NCBI RefSeq assembly: GCF_003952345.1 | Contig: NZ_CP034433.1 | Span: 3,472,001-3,536,000 of the forward strand | Source: Iodobacter ciconiae | Lineage (GTDB): Bacteria; Pseudomonadota; Gammaproteobacteria; Burkholderiales; Chitinibacteraceae | Reading direction: 5' to 3' | DNA: 64,000 nt | Shown here: positions 26,646 to 39,636 of the stretch, in pieces | How the letters are laid out: every line of letters starts with the position of its first letter | How positions within the stretch are numbered: position 1 is the stretch's first letter | Made by a program: the position numbers and the translations under genes | Notes under the pieces: model-generated | What the model was told of the DNA's origin: nothing | What the model saw: the letters and a program-made list of their open reading frames with translations, nothing else | Database searches by the model: none

Positions 26646-29534
26646 ATGTCGCAATTTAGTCGTTTTATGCTGGCTGCTATTCCAGCCGCCTTTATTTCAG
26701 CCCAGGTTTTTTCTGCTCCTGAGTGGACAGCTTCTTCTACTTATACTGCAGGTCAAACCGTAAGCTATTCTGGGAAAGATTGGAAAGCGAAGTGGTGGAC
26801 GCAAGGTAATGTGCCGGGTGCTGAGCAGTGGGGCCCTTGGGAGCCGATTGCCAGTGACTCGTCTACCCCTTCGCCAACACCAGCACCAACAACGGCTCCA
26901 ACGTTAGAGCCTGCTCCAGCACCAACACCAGCCGGTTGTTTTCTGGCATGGGTGGCAACGACGGCTTATTCCGGTGGTCAAAGTGTGACTTATGATGGCC
27001 GTAATTATAAAGCACAGTGGTGGACACAGGGCGATGTGCCGTCCAGTAATGTAGGGGCAGGCAAGCCTTGGTTAGATCTGGGCGCTTGTGGTTCAACTCC
27101 AACTCCGACTCCGACTCCAACTCCAACTCCGACTCCGACTCCAACTCCGACTCCGACTCCGACTCCGACTCCGACTCCAACTCCAACTCCGACTCCGACT
27201 CCGACTCCGACTCCAACTCCAACTCCAACTCCGACTCCGACTCCGACTCCGACTCCGACTCCGACTCCGACTCCGACTCCGACTCCGACTCCGACTCCGA
27301 CTCCAACTCCAACTCCAACTCCAACTCCAACTCCAACTCCAACTCCAACTCCGACTCCAACTCCAACTCCAACTCCAACTCCAGTCCCTGCTCCCGCTCC
27401 AAGCGTTGCTTGTCAGCCTGAGGGTTTGGTGACAGATGTTGCAAATGTGCCTTATTGTGATGTGTATGATGCAAACGGCCGGGAGAAGCTGCCAAACAAT
27501 ATGAAGCGTCGCTCAATTGGCTATTTCACTAACTGGCGTAATTCCGGGCCGAATTCTTATCTGGCCGCAGATATTCCATGGAATGACATTACCCACGTGA
27601 ATTATGCCTTCGCTCATATCGATAGCAATTGGCAGGTTTCGGTAGGTAATACTGCGGATCCTAACAACTCTGCCGTTGGTATGACTTTTGACGATAAAAA
27701 AGCTGATCCTAAATACGCGCTAGACCCAAATCTGCCGTACAAAGGCCACTTTAATATGCTGCATAAGAACGCGCCTAAAGGCGTGAAGCTGTTGCTGTCG
27801 GTGGGGGGCTGGGCTGAAACGGGGGGGTATTTTAATGATGCAGATGGCCGTACGGTCAGCGGTGGCTACTATGCATTGACTAACGATGCGGCAACAGGCG
27901 CAGTTCGTCAGGATAGAATTGATATCTTTGCTAAGTCGGCGGTTGCCTTCCTAGAGAAATATGGCTTTGACGGTATTGATCTTGATTATGAATATCCAAC
28001 ATCAATGAATGATGCGGGTAATCCGGAAGACTGGAAAATCGGTAATGCCCATCGTGGTGAATTGTGGAAAGGCTATATGGCTCTGACCAAAACACTGCGT
28101 GCCGAGTTGGATAAGGCGGCAGCAGCAAAAGGTAAGTACTACATGTTGACGATTGCGTCCCCATCATCTGGCTATTTATTGCGTGGCATGGAAGCCATGC
28201 AGGCAGTTAAATACCTAGATTACGTCAATATGATGACGTACGACTTGCACGGCGCATGGAACCACTTTGTGGGCCACAATGCACCGTTGTACGATACAGG
28301 TAAAGACAATGAAATTGCCGATGCCAAAATTTATTCGGGTGGCGATGCGCATTATTACAATTCACAAGGCTATCTGAATATTGACTGGGCATATAAATAC
28401 TTCCGTACAGCTCTTGCGGGAGGGCGCATTAACATTGGTTTGCCCTACTACACCCGTGGTTCACAAAATGTAGCGGGTGGCACTAATGGTTTATGGGGGC
28501 TTTCTGCTCTGGCCGATCAAACCAAGTGCTATCTCGGTACTGGCGGGAATCTTGGCCCGGATGCACTGAGTGTAAAAGCGGGCGCACCCTGCGGTTTAGG
28601 GGCCCAGGGGATTGATAATCTCTGGTTTGATCGGGATGCTGCTGGTAATGAAATGTATGCTGGTGTTAATCCGCTGTGGCATGTTAATAACCTTCGTGAT
28701 GGTCTGAGTGCACCTTACTTTACTCAGTATGGTCACGATCAAAGCCGTCCAGAAGCCAAAGTTCGTGGCTCTTACCAGGAAAATTATGACGATGTCGCTA
28801 AGTCTTCCTGGCTATGGAATCCAACCACCAAAGTGTTCTTGTCGACTGAAAATGAGCAATCCTTTGCTGCAAAGGTTCAGTACGCCATTGATCAGGGCGC
28901 GGGCGGGATCATGTTCTGGGAAATGGCAGGGGACTACAGTAAGCCATCAGAAAATGGCTTGGGTTATTACGCCATGGGCAGTACGCTGACCAAGCTAGCA
29001 GCCGCTAAGCTGCGTGCAGCCGTACCTTATGGCATCAAAGCTGGCGACGAGAAATTTGTCCGCCCGGCAGATTTGCTAGATATCTCGGTCGATATGGTTG
29101 GGTATAAGCCTAAGGGTGATGATAACTACCCGCTTGCTATTGGGCTTAAGCTGAAAAACAATTCAACGATTGATTTAACCGGTGCAAAGGTTGCATTCAA
29201 TGTTGCGCCATCCACTCCGTTGATTCCTTCCGAAGTTCAATACCTCAAGCCAAGTGATCCACCTGTAGGCAATGGTGTAGAGAATTTAGTAGATATTTAT
29301 AGCGGTGGCACTTGGACAGCCACAACGGCCGGTACAAAAACAGGCAATGTTGGTGGTTTGCCAGATGGTTTTCATCGTCTGACTTATGCGATGAAAGATT
29401 CAGGCTGGGGTGTTGCAGACTTTAGTGCAGGAAAAACTATCACTATCGGCATGCGTGTATTTATGCCGCTAACGGTACCTAGCGACATTACTATTACTTT
29501 GCCAAATGGCAAGGTATACGGGGTTAAGCGCTAA
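26646..29534 (+). CDS. secreted modular chitinase (two CBM5/12, Thr-Pro linker, GH18, ChiC C-terminal domain)
   Basis: Extracellular endochitinase. The 962-residue product has a signal peptide (cleavage likely after QVFSA, residue 24). Two chitin-binding CBM5/12 modules lie at about 25-68 ([26 protein letters not shown]) and 98-148 ([27 protein letters not shown]). A pure Thr-Pro linker follows at 151-246, then a GH18 catalytic domain (about 275-805) and a C-terminal ChiC-type domain (about 815-962). The catalytic motif is DGIDLDYE at 442-449, Glu449 being the acid; SVGGW near 380, MTYDLHG and [10 protein letters not shown] also fit. GGATGGAGAA precedes the ATG. It stands alone with its own terminator. 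Confidence 0.97.
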   Translation: MSQFSRFMLAAIPAAFISAQVFSAPEWTASSTYTAGQTVSYSGKDWKAKWWTQGNVPGAEQWGPWEPIASDSSTPSPTPAPTTAPTLEPAPAPTPAGCFLAWVATTAYSGGQSVTYDGRNYKAQWWTQGDVPSSNVGAGKPWLDLGACGSTPTPTPTPTPTPTPTPTPTPTPTPTPTPTPTPTPTPTPTPTPTPTPTPTPTPTPTPTPTPTPTPTPTPTPTPTPTPTPTPTPTPTPTPTPTPTPTPVPAPAPSVACQPEGLVTDVANVPYCDVYDANGREKLPNNMKRRSIGYFTNWRNSGPNSYLAADIPWNDITHVNYAFAHIDSNWQVSVGNTADPNNSAVGMTFDDKKADPKYALDPNLPYKGHFNMLHKNAPKGVKLLLSVGGWAETGGYFNDADGRTVSGGYYALTNDAATGAVRQDRIDIFAKSAVAFLEKYGFDGIDLDYEYPTSMNDAGNPEDWKIGNAHRGELWKGYMALTKTLRAELDKAAAAKGKYYMLTIASPSSGYLLRGMEAMQAVKYLDYVNMMTYDLHGAWNHFVGHNAPLYDTGKDNEIADAKIYSGGDAHYYNSQGYLNIDWAYKYFRTALAGGRINIGLPYYTRGSQNVAGGTNGLWGLSALADQTKCYLGTGGNLGPDALSVKAGAPCGLGAQGIDNLWFDRDAAGNEMYAGVNPLWHVNNLRDGLSAPYFTQYGHDQSRPEAKVRGSYQENYDDVAKSSWLWNPTTKVFLSTENEQSFAAKVQYAIDQGAGGIMFWEMAGDYSKPSENGLGYYAMGSTLTKLAAAKLRAAVPYGIKAGDEKFVRPADLLDISVDMVGYKPKGDDNYPLAIGLKLKNNSTIDLTGAKVAFNVAPSTPLIPSEVQYLKPSDPPVGNGVENLVDIYSGGTWTATTAGTKTGNVGGLPDGFHRLTYAMKDSGWGVADFSAGKTITIGMRVFMPLTVPSDITITLPNGKVYGVKR
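27096..27383 (+). repeat. 48-copy hexanucleotide repeat ACTCCR inside the chitinase gene
   Basis: 288 bp made of 48 tandem ACTCCG or ACTCCA units, encoding 48 Thr-Pro pairs with no interruption. The A/G third-base variants form blocks rather than a random mix, as expected from local duplication. Gain or loss of units keeps the frame and only changes linker length. Confidence 0.97.
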
Positions 29535-29565
29535 ATTTGCACTAATTTCAGCGAGTAAAGTAAAC

Positions 29566-29596
29566 AAAAACGTCGCACGCTAATTGCGGCGTTTTT
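29566..29596 (+). terminator. rho-independent terminator of the chitinase gene
   Basis: AAAAACGTCGC pairs with GCGGCGTTTTT (one G-T pair) around a 9-nt loop, 31 nt after the chitinase stop codon, ending in a T-run. Confidence 0.88.
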
Positions 29597-29690
29597 GCTT
29601 TGTATGAAAACGAGATGTTTTTTGTTGATATTGCTTCTTATCTAAATCAATCAGTTAGCGCATTACTAGGCTTTTATTGCACGGTAGTGG

Positions 29691-29719
29691 TTGACCTTCC
29701 CGGGTAAGGTCCGTATATT
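29691..29719 (+). promoter_or_regulatory. rRNA operon promoter
   Basis: TTGACC (-35) and TATATT (-10) are separated by exactly 17 nt, and a GC-rich discriminator (TCGGCCTC) follows, the form expected for a stringently controlled, growth-rate-regulated rRNA promoter. It lies about 180 nt before the mature 16S 5' end. Confidence 0.8.
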
Positions 29720-29771
29720 TCGGCCTCTCGCTGCAGCACACACGGCAACACAGTGTTTGGGCAAGCGAAAC

Positions 29772-29787
29772 GATCTTTAAAAAAATA
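29772..29787 (+). promoter_or_regulatory. boxA-type antitermination site in the rRNA leader
   Basis: GATCTTTAAAAAAATA resembles the boxA core CTCTTTAAC and is repeated almost exactly in the 16S-23S spacer at 31572. One copy in the leader and one in the spacer is the usual arrangement for Nus-factor antitermination of rRNA operons. Confidence 0.7.
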
Positions 29788-29805
29788 CAGTCGATGAGTG
29801 TGAGT
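29786..29805 (+). other. left arm of the pre-16S processing stalk
   Basis: These 20 nt are perfectly complementary to 31459-31478 downstream of the 16S gene. Pairing of the two arms forms the long double-stranded stalk cut by RNase III during 16S maturation. Confidence 0.85.
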
Positions 29806-29900
29806 GCTTGATTCGGAAGCGAAACAAGTGCTTGCATAGTAAGAGTCATTTTTCGGAATGGCTTGAGTTTTGTAAGCCAGTAAGTACTAGCTTAGTGATT

Positions 29901-34632
<4,732 letters not shown>

Positions 34633-34765
34633 ATAACCTGAGACGCGTGTGCGCGACGGTATAATCTACCCAGATTAGAAAACTAGATTTGAAATGTAAG
34701 ACATTACTTCTTCTATTGAACTGAACGCGTTGTGGAGCAATACACACAACGAGTTACCCCGTTAA

Positions 34766-34882
34766 AGTCTGGCGACCATAGCGAGGTGGTCCCACTCCTT
34801 CCCATCCCGAACAGGACAGTGAAACACCTTAGCGCCGATGATAGTGCAGATTACCTGTGTGAAAGTAGGTCATTGCCAGACA
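34766..34882 (+). rRNA. 5S ribosomal RNA
   Basis: About 117 nt. AGTCTGGCGACCATAGCGAG at the 5' end pairs with TTGCCAGAC at the 3' end, and the central TCCCATCCCGAACAGGACAG and AGCGCCGATGATAGTG segments are typical of proteobacterial 5S. It lies about 130 nt after the 23S gene, closing the operon. Confidence 0.96.
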
Positions 34883-34925
34883 CCCTTACTGAGCGAATCA
34901 AAGATTCGCACGTGATGTAAACAAG

Positions 34926-34954
34926 ACCCCGTACTCGAAAGAGGCGGGGGTTTT
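34926..34954 (+). terminator. rho-independent terminator of the rRNA operon
   Basis: ACCCCG-TA-CTC, a GAAA tetraloop, then GAG-G-CGGGGGTTTT. The GC-rich stem with a tetraloop and T-run is about 45 nt after the 5S gene. Confidence 0.88.
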
Positions 34955-35068
34955 GCTTTGTGTGGAAGAAAAGTGGCTATCGCGTAGCGAGCAACCACCA
35001 GTGGTTTGCATGCTGGGTTACGCGATTATCCAAGCTACAAAACCTACGCCTGTTATGCCATCAGTGGC

Positions 35069-36115
35069 TTATTCAGCCGTGTTTGCAAGGCTAAGTGCCA
35101 GCTCGTTTTGGGCTGTGGGTGTAAATGGGTGCAGGTGAGCCAGAAACTGCTGGCTGGCTGCGGCCCATGAGAATTTTTCTGCATGCTTGCGCACTTCTTC
35201 ACGGCTTAATTTTAAAGAGTCTAAGCAGGCTTTTTGCAAATCAGCATTAAGTGCACCAGGACCATCTGTGCCGATAACGTCAATGGGGCCGGTGACCGGA
35301 TAGGCTGCAACAGGGCAGCCGCAGGCCATGGCTTCAAGTAGTACTAAGCCGAAAGTATCTGTTTTTGATGGAAAGACAAAAGAATCAGCTGCGTTATAGA
35401 CTTTGGCAAGCTCCGTCTGGCTGAGGACTCCCAGCCAGTTGATCTCCGGATATTTAGCCCGTAGTTGTCCTGCGGCCGGGCCATCGCCGCATACCCATTT
35501 TGAGCCGGGTAAATCGAGCTGTAAAAAGGCTTCGATATTTTTTTCAACCGCAACGCGGCCCACATAAACAAAAATAGGGTGGCGTGTTTGCAGGCGGCCT
35601 CTGTCGCCCGGACTGAATATTTTGAGATCTACGCCGCGAGACCACATCACTACATTTTTAAAACCGCGAGCTTCAAGATCTTTTACTACCACCTGGGTTG
35701 GGGCCATGACGGCTTCAGCAGCATTGTGAAAACGTGCCAGCCAGGTGTAAGTCCATGAGAGAGGAATACCAACCCGCAGTTGGACATATTCTGGAAAACG
35801 AGAGTGATAGGCCGTGGTGAATGGTAGTTTATTGTGCAGGCAATAGCGGCGGGCAGATAGCCCTAAGGGGCCTTCAGTTGCGATATGGATGGCGTCGGGG
35901 TTGAATGTTTTGATGCGCTGCGCAATCTTTCGGCCGGGAAATATGGATAGTTGAATTTCTGGATAAGTCGGGCAGGGAATGGTGTTGAATTCGAGTGGAG
36001 AGAGCACGTCAATGGTATGACCAAGCTGTTCTAGTTCCTGGCGCGTTTGCTTGAGGGTGCGAACCACACCGTTGACTTGAGGTTCCCATGCATCGGTCAC
36101 AATCAGGATATTCAT
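35069..36115 (-). CDS. GT4-family glycosyltransferase
   Basis: Retaining glycosyltransferase of the GT-B fold, similar to lipid- or GDP-mannose-dependent alpha-mannosyltransferases; acceptor unknown. The 348-residue product starts MNILIVTDAWEPQVNGVVRT, the standard family opening with the Gly-rich loop. It has an acceptor-side HIATEGPLGLSARRYC segment near residue 77 and the C-terminal donor motif VFPSKTDTFGLVLLEAMACG (E-x7-E type) near 255. It overlaps the stop of the LpxH-like gene by 4 nt (ATGA), so the two are translationally coupled and likely serve the same envelope glycolipid. No signal peptide; probably membrane-associated on the cytoplasmic side. Confidence 0.9.
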   Translation of the reverse strand: MNILIVTDAWEPQVNGVVRTLKQTRQELEQLGHTIDVLSPLEFNTIPCPTYPEIQLSIFPGRKIAQRIKTFNPDAIHIATEGPLGLSARRYCLHNKLPFTTAYHSRFPEYVQLRVGIPLSWTYTWLARFHNAAEAVMAPTQVVVKDLEARGFKNVVMWSRGVDLKIFSPGDRGRLQTRHPIFVYVGRVAVEKNIEAFLQLDLPGSKWVCGDGPAAGQLRAKYPEINWLGVLSQTELAKVYNAADSFVFPSKTDTFGLVLLEAMACGCPVAAYPVTGPIDVIGTDGPGALNADLQKACLDSLKLSREEVRKHAEKFSWAAASQQFLAHLHPFTPTAQNELALSLANTAE

Positions 36116-36930
36116 GTGGTTATTCCTTCGAAAAGTGGTGAGTGAGGGGCATACAGATGGATGAGCTCAGCTTGTTGTTCGCTAAATAATTTTTGCCAGC
36201 TGAGGATGCGCAGTTCTCCGTTTTGTAATTCGACGAGAGCACTCAGGCTTTCCACCCAGTCGCCGTCATTACAGTAGAGCACCCCATCAATTTCACGCAT
36301 TTCTGCTTTGTGGATATGGCCGCAGATCACGCCATCTAAGCCGAGGGCTTTAGCTTGGGCCGCGACGGCTGTTTCAAAGTTGGATACAAAGCTGACGGCA
36401 GACTTTACCTTGTGTTTTAAGAATTGTGATAAAGACCAATAACCCAGGCCAAGCCGTGCGCGGGCTCGGTTAAACCAGTGGTTCAGTTTCAAGGTAATGG
36501 TATAGAGCCGGTCGCCGACAATGGCCAGCCACTTGGCGCATTGCACAACACCATCAAAGCGATCCCCATGTAGTACCAGAAAGCGTTTACCATTGGCCAT
36601 GGTGTGGATCACTTCATCTTTGATTATGATTTCACCAAACATCAGTCCCAGAAACTGCCTGGCGCCTTCATCATGGTTGCCGGGGATATAAGTTACCTTG
36701 GTGCCTTTGCGGGCTTTTCTGAGGATTTTTTGGATGACATCATTGTGGCTTTGCTGCCAAAACCAGGAGCGTTTTAAGGCCCAGCCATCGATAATATCAC
36801 CCACTAAATAAAGGTGATCTGCATCGCAATGCTTGAGAAAATCAAGCAAATAATCTGTTTGGCAACCTGATGTTCCAAGATGCAGATCAGAGATCCAGAT
36901 GCTACGAAACTTGAGCGTATTCTTCGACAT
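36112..36930 (-). CDS. LpxH-like metallophosphatase (UDP-2,3-diacylglucosamine pyrophosphatase family)
   Basis: Calcineurin-like phosphoesterase of the COG2908 family. The 272-residue product has the complete metal-binding set: SIWISDLHLGT (Asp-x-His) near residue 11, LVGDIIDGW near 42, IPGNHDE near 80, LHGDRFDG near 117 and CGHIHKAE near 200. True LpxH acts in lipid A synthesis; this longer subfamily includes paralogues whose substrate is not settled. The chosen ATG gives MSKNTLKFRSIW; another ATG 11 codons upstream is possible, and neither has a strong ribosome-binding site. The downstream glycosyltransferase overlaps it by 4 nt, which points to an envelope lipid function. Confidence 0.87.
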   Translation of the reverse strand: MSKNTLKFRSIWISDLHLGTSGCQTDYLLDFLKHCDADHLYLVGDIIDGWALKRSWFWQQSHNDVIQKILRKARKGTKVTYIPGNHDEGARQFLGLMFGEIIIKDEVIHTMANGKRFLVLHGDRFDGVVQCAKWLAIVGDRLYTITLKLNHWFNRARARLGLGYWSLSQFLKHKVKSAVSFVSNFETAVAAQAKALGLDGVICGHIHKAEMREIDGVLYCNDGDWVESLSALVELQNGELRILSWQKLFSEQQAELIHLYAPHSPLFEGITT

Positions 36931-37043
36931 ACTGGTAGCTCGTGGAAGCGATGTGTAAATCATGCCGCTTGTTTATGACAGATCAGTGATAGTAATGCTG
37001 TCCTTGAATTAGTGAGCACTTTCCACCACAGGGAGATTAAATA

Positions 37044-37244
37044 TTGAAAAAAGAGCGCCCAGATTCGCCGTGCATTGCAGTTTGTTCAACGGCATTAGGT
37101 GATGATATTTGCAGGGGATGCGGCCGGAGTGCAGTTGAAGTGTCAAGTTGGGTAACGATGAGCGATGAGCAGAAAGATCAAGTCTGGGAGCGCTTGGAAG
37201 AGCTGTGGCGGCAAGGCGGCAAGGTTGCGCCCTGGCTTAGGTAG
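37044..37244 (+). CDS. DUF1289 Cys-rich small protein
   Basis: Short protein of the DUF1289 family, function unknown. The 66-residue product carries the family cysteine pattern SPCIAVC...CRGCGRS (Cys near residues 10, 14, 23 and 26), which suggests a bound metal, followed by a Trp-containing helix (VSSWVTMSDEQKDQVWERL). The only suitable start is TTG, and GGGAG lies 9 nt before it, so I accept the TTG. It is divergent from the LpxH-like gene. Confidence 0.85.
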   Translation: MKKERPDSPCIAVCSTALGDDICRGCGRSAVEVSSWVTMSDEQKDQVWERLEELWRQGGKVAPWLR

Positions 37245-37311
37245 CAAGCGAAAGGGGTATTTCAGTAGCAATGAGAGCGTTTAAGTAGCTCTCACTGGCT
37301 GGGTGGCAAAC

Positions 37312-39276
37312 TTACCGGCGTTGCTCCCAAACGCCGAATTCAATGCCGTTTTCTATGACCAGCACTCGCCAGGTGTAGTGCGGTTCTAATTGCGCACTTA
37401 ACGCGGTAAAAGCTTCGGGGCTGCGTGCCTGATCGAAGCGGCTCCAGACGATGTAGCGAATATTCTGACTTTTGAGCCAGGTATCAGCGTTGGGAAGAGA
37501 CGCATGATAAAACGCCCGAATTTTGTTCGCTTCAGTTTGAATAAAAGGCGTTTGGTTCCGCCACAGGCTCTCATGATCTGGCCAGCCTAAGGCGGCCATC
37601 TGACCACTATGCAGAGCAAAGGCGCTTGCCGGTGCGTAAGAGCCTCTGTCTAATCCTTCTAAAACGATGCCTTTTTCAGCCGAGCGAAGGTGATTTAAAA
37701 TAGCGCGGTGAACGGTGTCATTTTTTAACCAGCCATCGCCAGCAAATTGGCCCATGCTGGTTTTGGGGTGATAGCGCCAGTATTGTGCTTGTGGCAAAGC
37801 GTAAAGACAGACTGCGATCAGCGGTACTGCGGCTAAATATTGTTGCCAACGCCTGGGGCTATTGAGTGCGGTGGATCCCAGCAGCAAAAGCGCTGCAGGA
37901 TAAAGCCAGGACCACCACTTTAAGGTGGAGTTAAACCGGTTATAGGTGCCTGAGAGTGGATCATCGATATAGATAAATTCCATCAAGGCAAGGAGCAGTA
38001 AAACACCTGCTCCACTCCAAAATGCCAGTCTGTTTTTAGGTCCCTGGCCCAGTGCTAAAGCGGCCAGCAGTAATACTGGCCACCAAATGGCAAGACCCTT
38101 ATGCAATGGTGTATGGTCTTCTGTGGTGACAAGGGCAAAGCCCGCAGATAAGGCATTCGGTGCGTAGCTATTAATAAATGGGTAGAGCAAGGCCAAGGCG
38201 CAGCCTGCACCTGCGATCAAGTATTTTAGATAGCAAGCTTGCTGGCCTGCTCGGCGATAGGTGCACCACCCTAAGACCAATAAGCCTTGCAAGGGCAGAT
38301 TCCAAGCATTTACCGCCAGCAGTAGTGGCACACTCGCACCTAGGGCAAAGGCTAGGGGTTTGGCTTTAGGCTCCTCTTTGTTCTCTAGGCGGATCATCAG
38401 CGCCAGCGCAAACAAGAGCAGTGCAAAGCCTGCTAATGGCGGATGTAAATCCCCGAGGTAAATGTAATAAGAAAGCGTTTCTAGCGGTAATTCGCGTGGC
38501 ACTGCTCCCTCAATTTTTGGGAAAAGCGCTTGCCCTGCTACTGTATTGATCTGCTGATCGTAAAGCCCTGCAAAGCGCGTATTAGCCCAGAGCTGGCTAA
38601 TCGCGGTTTGATCGCTGTTGGCTGCTCCATAGAGCACAGGTAACAGTGGGGCAACGCCTGTTCCGCCGACTAAGAGCGCGGCGGTGACGAGGCTTTTTTT
38701 CCAGCGAGAAGTCAAAAAATGGCTTACTACACTCCAGGCCAGGCTGATACTAAAAGCGATCGTCAGACAAAAGCCAAAATTCATGGCACGCCCTGCATCC
38801 AGAGCCAGTACACGGCCCATCAAGGCGGTTGCATAATGCAAGAAACCGTAGTAAATATCAAAACGGTAAGCGGGGAGCCAAACATCAGGAGGGGGAAGCT
38901 GCGTGCCGCCGAGGTAATTCGATATAAAGGCTAAATCTGTGAGATGCTCAGATTGCCCATCAATATCGGGAAAGACAAAACGCCAGGCAAACACATAAGC
39001 AAAGGGGAGCCACAATGGCAGCTCGGATCGCCAGCCTCCCGTTTTCCAATGCTTAAATAGCAAAGGCACGCTGATTAGAGTGCCAAGTGGCCAAACCCAG
39101 CTTAAACGGCCTAAACCGATAAAATGTTCAATGAAAAACAGGGCAGTTAGCAGAGTTAGTGTTCCGGCTGCCCTTGCAAGCTGTGCATCGGCGAAGTAGA
39201 GGTTAAACAAGCGACCTAGTGCAGCTAAATTTACAAGTAAAATAGCTGCCGTTAGTGCCAAATAAATCAAATGCAT
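37312..39276 (-). CDS. multi-pass membrane protein of the YYY/DUF2298 type
   Basis: Large inner-membrane protein of unknown function. The 654-residue product has about twelve to fourteen hydrophobic segments over residues 1-500 and a soluble C-terminal part of about 140 residues. The segment PPPDVWLPAYRFDIYYGFLH near residue 130 matches the Tyr-rich signature of the DUF2298 (YYY) family, which resembles GT-C glycosyltransferases in layout. GGAG lies 7 nt before the chosen ATG; a TTG-started frame 16 codons longer is less likely. No operon partner is evident. Confidence 0.75.
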   Translation of the reverse strand: MHLIYLALTAAILLVNLAALGRLFNLYFADAQLARAAGTLTLLTALFFIEHFIGLGRLSWVWPLGTLISVPLLFKHWKTGGWRSELPLWLPFAYVFAWRFVFPDIDGQSEHLTDLAFISNYLGGTQLPPPDVWLPAYRFDIYYGFLHYATALMGRVLALDAGRAMNFGFCLTIAFSISLAWSVVSHFLTSRWKKSLVTAALLVGGTGVAPLLPVLYGAANSDQTAISQLWANTRFAGLYDQQINTVAGQALFPKIEGAVPRELPLETLSYYIYLGDLHPPLAGFALLLFALALMIRLENKEEPKAKPLAFALGASVPLLLAVNAWNLPLQGLLVLGWCTYRRAGQQACYLKYLIAGAGCALALLYPFINSYAPNALSAGFALVTTEDHTPLHKGLAIWWPVLLLAALALGQGPKNRLAFWSGAGVLLLLALMEFIYIDDPLSGTYNRFNSTLKWWSWLYPAALLLLGSTALNSPRRWQQYLAAVPLIAVCLYALPQAQYWRYHPKTSMGQFAGDGWLKNDTVHRAILNHLRSAEKGIVLEGLDRGSYAPASAFALHSGQMAALGWPDHESLWRNQTPFIQTEANKIRAFYHASLPNADTWLKSQNIRYIVWSRFDQARSPEAFTALSAQLEPHYTWRVLVIENGIEFGVWEQRR

Positions 39277-39636
39277 TGCTTGCTCCGATATAAGACTTTG
39301 CTGACAGATTGTACATAAATGCAAGCTTAAAATGATTTAATGAGTAGTAATGTCCTGTTTTTGCTGATAATTACTCTTGCTGTTTTGAGTTCCCGTGTTT
39401 GGGAACCGTGAGACATTTGCGTTACAAATCTAAAAAAGGGAAAAAGGCTGCTTGCCAACAGGGGGCGATTCCCGTCCAATCTGTATCGGACAAAAACTTT
39501 TATGAATGAGACCTCGTTTTGTAAGTGAGATTTCAGCCGGGGATATTGCCCGAAATAATGCTTTGAATGCGCGCCTGATTCCGGGGTGAATGTAGTGCTT
39601 TAAGCACTCTGAAATGAATTGAATAAAGAGTACTGA
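39277..39636. other. intergenic region upstream of the Gcr-family gene
   Basis: 360 bp between divergent genes. It contains a 15-bp near-palindrome (AGTGCTTTAAGCACT) near 39595 but no clear promoter, RNA or repeat that I can support. Confidence 0.5.

Noticed and set aside
26863-27516. Long open frames on both strands within the chitinase linker (Ser-Asp/Asn, Leu-Gln and Glu-Ser/Leu repeats)
   Set aside because: They are produced by the hexanucleotide repeat, have no ribosome-binding site, and lie inside a clearly coding gene.
39596-39610. AGTGCTTTAAGCACT near-palindrome before the Gcr-family gene
   Set aside because: Short and AT-centred; with no second copy or promoter context I do not treat it as a supported operator.
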